Of a stretch of 31,201 bases of DNA, positions 22,194 through 31,201 are shown piece after piece. Under the pieces are notes generated by a model. It was not told the DNA's origin and did no database searches. It was given only the letters and a program-made list of their open reading frames with translations. Origin of the DNA: Saccoglossus kowalevskii (taxonomy: Eukaryota; Hemichordata; Enteropneusta; Harrimaniidae); contig NW_003156234.1 in NCBI RefSeq assembly GCF_000003605.2, positions 503,843 through 535,043 of the forward strand, read 5' to 3'. Each line of letters opens with the position of its first letter. Position 1 is the first letter of the stretch. The position numbers and the translations under genes are program-made.

Positions 22194-23665
22194 ATTTTTG
22201 ACTCCCGTATGCGAAGCACAAAAGGGAGTCTTTGCAGTTACCCTGTCTGTATGTCTGTCACTTTTTTTTGTTCCACAGTTATCTCAAGAACCACTAATCA
22301 AATTTTGGTGAAACTTGGTACATAGATGCTCTGGGATAATGCGCAGAGTTAATTAGGTTTTGGTAAAAATCTATGAATATTAATTACCTAATTTGCATGA
22401 TAATTAGCTGATTTTTAGCTGTTCCAAGACTGTTCGACTGATATCTGAAGAACCACTCATTGGATTTTGATGAAACTTGGCACATGGATGCTCTGAACTA
22501 GTGCGCAGATTTGATTAGTTTTGGGTAAAAACCTATGAATATTAATTACCTAATTTGCATGATAATTAACTAATTTTAAGCTGTTCTATGACTGTTCCAC
22601 TGTTTTTTGAAGAACCACTCATTGGATTTTGATGAAACTTGGCACATGGATGCTCTGAACTAGTGCACAGATTTGATTAGTTTTGGGTAAAAATCTGTTA
22701 ATATTATTAATTACCTAATTTACATAATGATTATTCAATTTTCGGCTTTTCCACTGATATCTCAAGTACTAATCATAACATTTCAATAAAACTTGGTACA
22801 TAGATGTCATATGACACTGAACAGACCTGATAGTTTTTAGGGTAATATCAGTACATATTAATTACCTAATTTGCATAATTAATTAATTTTCAGCTTTTGT
22901 TATTTCGAGTAGTAATGATCACATTTCAATGAAACTTAGTACATAGTTACTTGAGGACTGTGCAGAGACCTACTTAGTTTTTGGGTAAATATTTGTGCAT
23001 ATTAATCACCTTATTAGCATAATTAGTTAATTTTTAGCTTTTCACCTGATATCTCAAGTACTAATCATCACATTTCAGGGAAACTTGCGACACAGATTTT
23101 CTAGGACTAATACTCTATGCAGAGACCTGATTAATTTTGGGATAAATAATTGTGCCTATTAATTACCTAATTTGCATAATTAGTTAATTTTTTGCTGTTC
23201 TTTGGCTGTTGCACTGATGTCTAAAAACCACTCATTTGATTTCAATGCAACTTTTAAAGAGTATCCATCACATTTCAATGAACCTAGGACTATACACCAT
23301 ATTAGTTTTTGGTAAATATTTATGCTTCTTAATTACCTAATTAACATAATTAATTAATACTGATATCTCAAGTATTGATCATCACATTTGAATAAAACTT
23401 GGTACATAAATGCTCTAGACAGCCTGAATAATTTTGGGTTAAAACCTGTTCATATTAATTCTCTAATTAGCATAATAATTAATATTTTTGGTTCTCATCA
23501 CATTTCAATGAAACTTGGTACATTGTGCAGACCTTATTAGTTTTACACTTAAGTCTTCATATTAGTAACCTTATTTGCATAATTAGTTTTCTGCGTTTCC
23601 ATCAACATCTCAAGTTCAAGTAATTTTTAATGTGTCTCCAATACTCTCAGCACACGGGAGTTGTT
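22194..23665 (-). mobile_element. Hairpin-ended element with ~150-bp tandem core, copy 2 (reversed)
   Basis: On the minus strand the 3' end is a hairpin with GACTCCC/GGGAGTC stems (22200-22230) followed by AAAAA, preceded by GACAGACATACAGACAGGG. The core holds about nine degenerate units, each with GAAACTTGGTACATAGATGCT and TTAATTACCTAATTTGCATA, spaced roughly 130-170 bp. The far end (about 23654) carries ACTCCCGTGTG, matching one arm of the terminal hairpin. It is non-coding. Confidence 0.65.
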
Positions 23666-24772
23666 TCTAAGCTTTCTTTGATCTGAGTTATAATTGAGTT
23701 GAGCAGAACCAGTAATGAAAATATTTCTCATTTCAATCAAAATTCAGTGCTAGGTGTTATTCATCATCTCTCCAAAGCCATGTAAAAAAAAATTCAATGT
23801 ATCGAAAAACAGATTTTTCCCCCCTGGCCTAAAGCACTGCAAAGTTTGTTCACCTGGAGTCTGGAATTTATTACTCAAAATGTAATTCTTTGATGTATAG
23901 AGTGTAACTTGAATTGTAGTAAGATATAAATTACAATTACTAGTACATGTACAACTATTTCTACTTATTTACTCAAAATATGTGTACTCACACAAAAACA
24001 AATCTGAGGACAAATCTGTAACAAGCAAGAGAAAAAGTAAAATTATAAAACACACTATAATATAAAATCTGTCTCAGCATGCGTTTGTCAGTGATTCTTA
24101 ATACGAATGTCACATTGTCTGACAAAGCAAGTAATAGTAACAATAAGTCCCCCTATTCTAGCAATAATACACTTCTGTGTCAAATTTGTGTGAATGTTCA
24201 ACACTAAAAATTACCAAGGTTATCACAAAAATATGACATATAATTACTGATACATAGTAGAGGTTGATGCAATCCCATACTGCCTGGAGCGCATACATTG
24301 CGGTTATCCTGGTGATAACCAATAATATACATGTATCTTTTCTGCTGGTTGTACTAATTCATTGAGATATGCCAGCATTTTTTGAGATTTGCGAAGCTAA
24401 GCGTCGATCAATATGAAGCCATTTTTTTCAATCTCTGTCAGCAATATAGGCATGCATGCATACAATGGTAACACATAGACAAGGAAAATTTGCAGTACGA
24501 AAGCGACCTGGTGAAAATGGTTTGTAAGCATGACGACTCCTTGAAGGTCACACAGCCCGATACTTTCTGGGGAAGACAAAGTCAATATCAATCAGATATT
24601 GAAAAAACAAAACAATTTAACCAAAAAAAAAATTTTTTGCCCTTCTCAAGACTCTGCATTTGGTGTGATATCAAAATAATTGAGTGTGATTCAACAAATT
24701 TTCACACTTAATAATGTGCTATACGAATTTGATGAAGTAAGGGTAAGCTCACCTCCATGTTGGTATTTTTAC

Positions 24773-25694
24773 ATTGAACTCAGTGTTCTCCCCAGACTTA
24801 ATGTCTAGCATTGTGGCTAATTTGCATACCAACACATCCAATTTGCATAATAATTTGTTTCCCCAACAAACATTGTGATACAATGAAGAAGAGATATCTC
24901 ATATACCATTTTACTTCATTGTATTTTTTGTGTGTATCAAGTCAAATAAAGTTTGAAATAGAACAGAAAAAAAAAAATGGAAGTATTTTAGCCAGTCAGT
25001 GAATATATTGTTATCCATGGAGGTAACTGGTTCATCAACAAGTACCGTCAGTTCTAGTGTCCATGTCAGTGTCAGTTTATATGATGTTGGGGAAAACATT
25101 TTTTGATTAAATTTGTAAAGTATGCGAGATTGCGAGTTATCAAAATATGATGAAATTAATAAATCAGTAATGACATTTTCTTTTCTATAACGACATTTCA
25201 AGTCTGCGATTGTTTATTGACCTTATACCTCATGCGTAGCGATACGATACGATACGATACGATCACCGTAACATTGTCAGCTGATGTTGCGATCATTGCT
25301 ATCTGACTTTTTTTGGTGAAAAAATACACAAATTTAGAATGTTTTTTTTTATTATTATAACGATTCATTGACAATTATCTAAGAAATTACATTGCTAACG
25401 AGATGTTGTTTTTAAACATTTCGGCTCCGCACCCTTGAAAGACTTGGTAACTTCTTGTAGATTTTTTATCACTGTTTTGTATGGCCAACAAAAGCGGGAT
25501 TACATTTATTTTTCGATCAACACACGTTATTTTTTTAAGTTGTGCAATATGAGACTGACACTTGTAAACAATACAATAAGTATCGTTGACAGGATTTCAA
25601 GGATCGCGTCCGAAGCGAAAGTGACACGGCTGTTTGTCTAAGTGACTTGGGCACGAAATGCTTAATAGGCCTGGGGAGAACACTGAATTGAACT
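24773..25694. mobile_element. Non-autonomous hAT-like element (~905 bp)
   Basis: Terminal inverted repeats CAGTGTTCTCCCCAG (24781-24795) and CTGGGGAGAACACTG (25671-25685) are perfect over 15 bp. ATTGAAC lies beside both ends (24773-24779 and 25687-25693), one base out from the CAG/CTG, consistent with the 7-8 bp duplication of hAT elements. No transposase is present. It lies downstream of the second FPGS gene. Confidence 0.8.
25241..25263. repeat. GATAC pentanucleotide microsatellite
   Basis: Four and a half tandem GATAC units inside the hAT-like element. Confidence 0.9.
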
Positions 25695-26440
25695 ATTAAA
25701 AATTCAAAATCAAAAAGAAACCTGTTTGATCCACACATTACGCAAGATCTCACCATGACACAAACAGCATAGTGGTACACCAGCCTTCATTTAGAAGTGC
25801 ATTTGACCAAGCGCCTGCACCACTAATAGAGCAAGTATGGTATTCCGATGCTGGTCTAAACTGAGTGAAAGTACAAGATCAATCACAAAACTGAAACTTT
25901 ATAACATTTTTCACGAGACATACATAAAAATCCTCAGAAATCCCCAAAGTTAAACCTTGCCAAAATATTATTTCATAAACCCTCAAGGGTTTCTTATAAA
26001 TTTGTTAAAAATGTATTACTCACAAAGTTCCTTCAAATAAATGTACACCCTCTACAAAAATTGTCTGGCAATTAGACATTCTTATATTTTAGCAATATAC
26101 AATGTCTGTAAACCTCATTTATTCGGCAAGAAAAAGTATTTACATGTACCCTGTTCGAATAATAATAAATTGTTGATCAAGAAACACAGATCCAAAATTT
26201 ACCAATTTCATTTTTAGAAAAATGTACTTTCTTAGCAGAAAATCACCGCAAACATGAATACACAACTGTATCTAAATTCCACTGAATATCTAAAACACAG
26301 CACCATATTCTTGAGTAGTAATAAACACTCAATTACGAAAAAATATAATCATATGGAAAGTTCATTGTTCATAAACTATTTAACTGCCATGCTTTTTATT
26401 TTTAGTCCACAATGAAAATATCCAAAGATATGTGTCAACT
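25695..26440. other. 3' flank of the second FPGS gene
   Basis: On the minus strand AATAAA occurs at 26395-26400 (41 nt past the stop) and at 26118-26123. Either could end the transcript. Nothing else is recognised. Confidence 0.45.
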
Positions 26441-29400
26441 TTAGCATATATGGATGTCATCGTCGTCATGTACATTGCCCTTAGTTACAATGTCTGGGTC
26501 AAGTACTTTGATGACGCCACCGACTAAGTGAAGACTCCCTGTTACGAGTACCTGTATATGGTCTGCTTCTAAGACACTGTGCGGTGGAGTGGGATCCTCG
26601 GGTCTTGGATGAGACATATGTGAATCCTTAGCACAAGCAGCCCACTGTAAAGCATCTACGATACAATCAAAAGTTACAGACTTAGTTCTGTACGAATCTG
26701 AGGCGTCAGATTCCTTATAGTCGGTACAGTTTTCTTGAAAGGCACCATAGTTTGGATGAGGAAGTCCTTCCATGTTTGAAACTTTGGAAGTGGCGCCTCG
26801 TGATTTAAGAAAACCTTTCTGATTGGCTGTGGTGAAATTTGATGATGAATCTACCAGTTGCGCAGAATCTGTGAATCTGGTAGTACTTGCAGATGGAGCA
26901 GCTTTAGAAGACGACGATAGGGTCGCAAATCCGGATTCTTTTTCCAATACCTGCCACATGTCCCTGTTCTTTTTACACCTTTTAAGCTGTCGTTCTGTTG
27001 TTGTTGTGAAATTTGCTTGATCTAAAATAATAATATACAACATAATTTCATATTCTGTAATGTATTATGTAGGTAATGGCAGAATATTTAAAACTTTAAA
27101 CATTTTCTTTTATTTTACTGACATTTTTTCTTTTATTTTCCCTTTTAATTTTATCTCTTTTGAATTTGTGTATCTGTATTTCTTTGTAATTATGTTCTTT
27201 ACCATACAAAAACCCTCTGAAACTTTTTAGCAGTGTAATAAAGTTATTATTAAAAAATTGGTTGGTAATTCGGAATCAAACAAATGAAACGAACTGATGC
27301 ACATCGACGTATAGTAATCGCTAGAAATGTTAGAACCATCTTAGGTATAAAGTCAAAGGCAGTAAACTGAATGACACAAATTATTGCAATATTACAACTT
27401 TGAAAAGAAAATTAATACATTCACTCACATATAACCAGGGCCAGAATTCCAGCCCAGATGTAAAATCTTTTATTTTAGTTAGGAATTAATTTTCACTGAA
27501 AAAACTTCTTGTGTGTTTTGTATGGAATTTATTTTCACTTTTTTTTGATGAGTTAAATGTAAAACATAGGAAAAAAAGGTATATTCACTGGATTTTATTT
27601 TCACTGAATCATTTCCTCTGCGACAAGTCATTGTCAATGACACGTCCCCGTTCTGTTCATATTTGAATGACATATACATTCAAAGCAGATCATGACTGAA
27701 ATGCACCTGTATATGTACAACACATTGTACTAAATCTGAACAAAATACATCCATGCATGACTGAGATCCGGTTCCGGAATTGTGAAAATACGGATTTTGA
27801 TGCATTTTCGGCCTTAAAATGGCCATCATTCAGCCTATTGTTAAGCGGATCATGAAACAAATGCACATATCTATTTGTGACATGATGTACCATGTGTGTG
27901 TGATGTTTGAACTTGATCAATCCAGACATGTCTTGGATACGGATCCAGAATTAAATTCTTTAACAAAATGGCCGCCAGTCGGCCATTTCTAACTTGATCC
28001 AAAAAAAAAAAGACGTGCATCAAGGTCCTATTATGTTTAATGTATGTACCAAATTTGATCAAAATCCGTCCATGCATAACTGAGATCCGGGTCCAGAATG
28101 GTGAAAATGTGCGATTTCAATGCATTTTCGGCCTTAAAGCGGTCGCCATTTGGCTATCGTTAATGAGATCATGAAACAAATGCACATACATATTTGTGAC
28201 ATGATGTACCTTGTGTGTGTGAAGTTTGAACTCGATCAATCCAAGCATGTCTCAGATACAGATCCAGAACTGAATTCTTTAAAACAAAATGGCCGCCAGT
28301 CGGCCATTTTCAAACTCGATCCAAAAAAAAAAATGACGTGCATCAAGGTCCTATCATGTTTAATGTATGTACCAAATTTGTACAAAATCCGTCCATGCAT
28401 AACTGAGATCCGGGTCCGGAATGGTGAAAATGTGCGATTTTGATGCATTTTCGGCCTTAAAATGGCCGTTATTCGGCCTATCGATAATTGGATCATGGAA
28501 AAAAAGCATGTGCATATGTCCCATATAATGTGTGATGTATGAGTGAAGTTTGAACTTAATCGGTCCATGCATGTTCAAGATACAGGTGATCACGGACGCA
28601 CGCACGGACGCACACAGGGCAAAACATAAGTCCCCGTTTTCGGACTACGTCCGAACGGGGACTAAAAATAGTGAAAATAAATTCCATTTAAAAATTAATT
28701 ATTTTACAGTAATCACTACATGTAGGTACCAGCGTCCTAGACACTGTCCAAAAGGGACACAAGGCACTGTGTCTGGAAACTCTCCAATACGATTGCACAC
28801 TGATTCGCTACAAAGGGCAGAATTCACTTAGAGATGACCTACCTGCTGATGACTGGCCATAATAAACACTAGCAATGTTCGGACAAAAGGCAGCAGCAGA
28901 GAAATCACAATCAATAAGATCTTCCATCAGCGACCTTTCATCACGATCACCAGTAGAGTTGAACACCAGTACACGAACAACTCGACCACTGTAGAAAATA
29001 ACAAAGAAACGAAAGTAGTGGAATACACAAAACATCAATCAGAGAGCTTTCAGGGTTGACTGATGGTTTATACGGCTATTTTGAGTTACATCAACCGCAC
29101 TACTATTGACATACCTGTATCAGTGTGATCAGGAGGCATATCACCATTACAAAAGTATGTATTCTGATGCATCAAATAAAGTAGTCCCAAAACATCACAA
29201 GAAATAATAAGCTGACAATGCTCAACAATGCAAAGATTTATGAGAGTACATGATACAATATTTATCCATAAATAGAGATCAGTTTATTATGAGAATATTG
29301 TAAAAATTATTAGTACAACAAATATTAGGTGCATTGCTCAAGTTGTTTTGTTTAGAAATATAAATATTGTCAAGAAAATCAAAGATTATACTATTATTTG

Positions 29401-31201
29401 AAGTTTTAATTGTGGAAAAGAATGTAACAGACAGTAGAAAATAACTTTTGTCCAACTCAACAATAATGTTCATTCTCATGTTTTGTTAAAGCATGTCAAA
29501 AATGCCACTAATGAAAATAAAGATGGCCAATACAGAGATGTTTTTTATAACCATACTATCAATCGCCTTTATTTAAAAGTCCAAGATGGCCACCATGAAG
29601 AACGTACAAGCAATAACAAGCAACCGGACGGTCGTAATAGCTCCGCTGTCCTACACGAACATTGTGGTAGCCAAGTAATGTTGAGTAATTCACATGCATG
29701 AGATAAAAAAGTAGTTTGGTTCTGGCTGCAAAAAAACATGCAACCCAAACTCCATCAAACAAATTGTTCACAAAAATTATGTACACCTCAAATATCAAAA
29801 CAATCAGGCTGGTAGTTTTAAAGGAGAAAGTGAAAATATCCTTATTTCCAAAAATAATTGCTGAAAATACAGAATTTATTATATCGTCACGAAATGAACA
29901 AATCTGATCAAGGGGCACACATAGTATCTACATATAACATATTAAACCAATTCGGCTGGTAGTTTTTTTTTAGAAGGAGCTGAAAAGGCAAGTATTGAGA
30001 GACTACATCTCAGATTTGTCGTCTACAATGACAGCAAAGGAAAAAATGATCACTACTCAATATTTTTCTAATAAAATGGCCATGGTTAATGCACGCTATT
30101 AAAATGGGTGATTCAAGATGGCCGTTTAGAGATAGTCACTATCCAAATAGCTCATTTATTCTACATACCTCAGTAAGCGTTCTTCTTGGGCTGATACTTG
30201 TTTGAACCATTGCACGCAAGCACTAATACTCCGTGGTGTGTGAGCACCATCTAAATAATAAGTCACGTTGTCACGCGTTATAGTCTGTGTCCGTCCAGCC
30301 CAGTAACAATTTCGAAGTCCTGTAAAACAAATTGTTAGATCAAATGATCCATGATAGATGGAAAACATCGAGCGTGCAATTATCAATAGTCTCGCAAACA
30401 ATGTACGTATACATGTATCACAAGATCACTTGTATATTTCGCGTGGGATCCACATCAAAAACAACACATTTTGACAACCACAGCAATATGAATGTCGAGT
30501 TAAATATGAAACTACAGTGTAAAGTTAGATAATGAAGTCACTGCTTACCATAGATAAAGGTATCAGGTAACTTAAATGTTGGAGCTGTCTGGATATGGGT
30601 GTCAGGGCTATGAATATCGGCATTCATGGCGAGTTGTACACTGCCACCGTCAGTACAGTCAACACTTGGAAGTCCTTCATAGCTGTCCATATCATTGTAT
30701 ATTCTGAGTCTCTTGTAATCAGACTCTTCATCAGTAAGAGCTAACAAACAAAAAAAGACATCAACAATCATGAAAACTTGTAATACATGTACAATCCGTA
30801 TACTGTTCTGCTGAGTATACCTCATTACCTCTAGCGATGATAGTAATTAACCACTGAGAATAATATATTGCAAACATACACCATGGCACTGCAGCATTCC
30901 ACTCACTATATGTCTAGCTACAATGCTTGTAATATCTCATTATCTATTCAGATTTGACCGCATTTCAATCTAGAAATATCATTACAAATTCACTTCTTAT
31001 GCAAAATTCATAATTGAATTTTAATTCAAGACGCCAATCAACATATTTCATGCCAACTTTCCCAAAATTAAATCTACATAATTTTATATATTGAAAAAAA
31101 AAATCATCATGGAATTCAAAACAAACGTCTCTACTCACATGCTTTATGTTCCTCATCCAAGTTCTGCACAATTGTATTGCTAAAGATGCATTGCTTTGTT
31201 G
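26441..31201 (-). CDS. FPGS: Second folylpolyglutamate synthase paralog, 3' part (5 exons, partial)
   Basis: Exons in transcript order: 31139-31201 (5' end outside the window), 30549-30740, 30169-30319, 28843-28988 and 26441-27021 (TAA). The fragment QQSNASLAIQLC matches the family's NAALALQL region. Then come TAPTFKLPDTFIYG, GRTQ, YYLDGAHT, VLVFNSTGDRDER, FCPN and VLVTGSLHLVGGVIKVL. Exons of 151 and 146 nt are identical in length and phase to those of the neighbouring FPGS gene. This copy keeps TGDRD and LVGG, which the other lost, but has WAGRTQ where WPGRTQ is usual. Its last exon carries an extra Ser/Thr-rich stretch of about 90 aa and an acidic DDDD tail. The junction of the first two exons is out of frame as written, consistent with a 1-nt deletion near 31158-31161 or a sequence error. 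It has the same FPGS role in folate retention if functional. Confidence 0.88.
27623..28668 (+). mobile_element. Hairpin-ended element with ~320-bp tandem core, copy 3 (last intron of FPGS paralog)
   Basis: The 5' end is GACAAGTCATTGTCAATGAC then ACGTCCCCGTTCTG. Three core units follow (GAGATCCGG at 27763, 28082 and 28405), each with GTGAAAAT, TTTTCGGCCTTAAA and, between units, AAAATGGCCGCCAGTCGGCC. After GGACGCACGCACGG the 3' end is a long hairpin (28629-28663, arms AGTCCCCGTT and AACGGGGACT, inner CGGAC/GTCCG), then AAAAATAG. ORFs crossing the units are repeat-derived, not genes. Confidence 0.7.
29039..30168. other. Intron of the second FPGS gene, no nested gene seen
   Basis: AT-rich sequence. 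AAGATGGCC words recur near 29520, 29583 and 30116. A partial direct repeat is visible: CAGGCTGGTAGTTTTAAAGG near 29806 and TCGGCTGGTAGTTTTTTTTT near 29952, each before AAGTG/AAGGC text. ORFs here lack family signal. Confidence 0.4.

Noticed and set aside
22194-23665. CRISPR-like or satellite array
   Set aside because: Units are degenerate, about 150 bp, without short identical repeats and unique spacers, and the genome is animal.
26823-27020. Plus-strand 65-codon ORF
   Set aside because: It is antisense to the Ser/Thr-rich last exon of the second FPGS gene and has no family signal.
27690-28831. Overlapping ORFs of 68-110 codons on both strands
   Set aside because: They repeat with the ~320-bp tandem units and derive from a mobile element.

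Overview
The window is animal nuclear DNA: AT-rich, with small exons (21-581 nt) bounded by GT-AG introns, many MITE-like repeats, and one assembly gap (N at 15004-15246). Intron structure, protein families and repeat types suit a marine invertebrate, with a deuterostome such as a hemichordate or amphioxus the best guess. The sequence alone does not fix the species. There is no prokaryotic or viral gene content.

Layout. (1) 160-4149, plus strand: the 3' part of a membrane-anchored CAP (SCP/CRISP-like) protein. It holds the end of the CAP domain, a Cys-rich/EGF-like region, a ShK domain, a second Cys-rich module, a transmembrane helix and a short tail. Its introns carry several inverted-repeat elements, including a 664-bp fold-back element. 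(2) 4150-7888: intergenic DNA between convergent genes, with one TTAA MITE and a possible solo LTR. (3) 7889-15408, minus strand: a complete folylpolyglutamate synthase (FPGS) gene. I assembled 11 coding exons giving 524 aa in one unbroken frame. (4) 15409-26440: about 11 kb of intergenic DNA with the gene's upstream region, palindromic tandem repeats, a ~200-bp tandem array, a pair of direct repeats, a fold-back MITE, a large hairpin-ended array and a hAT-like element. (5) 26441-31201, minus strand: the 3' half of a second, paralogous FPGS gene in the same orientation, running off the right edge.

How the genes relate. The two FPGS genes are a tandem head-to-tail pair with identical intron positions and phases where they can be compared. 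FPGS adds glutamates to folates and so retains them in cytosol and mitochondria. The downstream copy (7889-15408) keeps the P-loop and an intact frame but has changed several normally conserved residues. The upstream copy keeps those residues, but appears to have a 1-nt deletion in its first visible exon. The CAP gene is functionally unrelated and merely adjacent.

I found no clearly new biological system. The most interesting items are the divergent tandem FPGS pair, a class of non-autonomous elements with tandem cores and a terminal hairpin (three copies, one in each FPGS gene and one between them), the fold-back element with a 6-bp target duplication, and TTAA MITEs inserted within tens of bases of splice sites.
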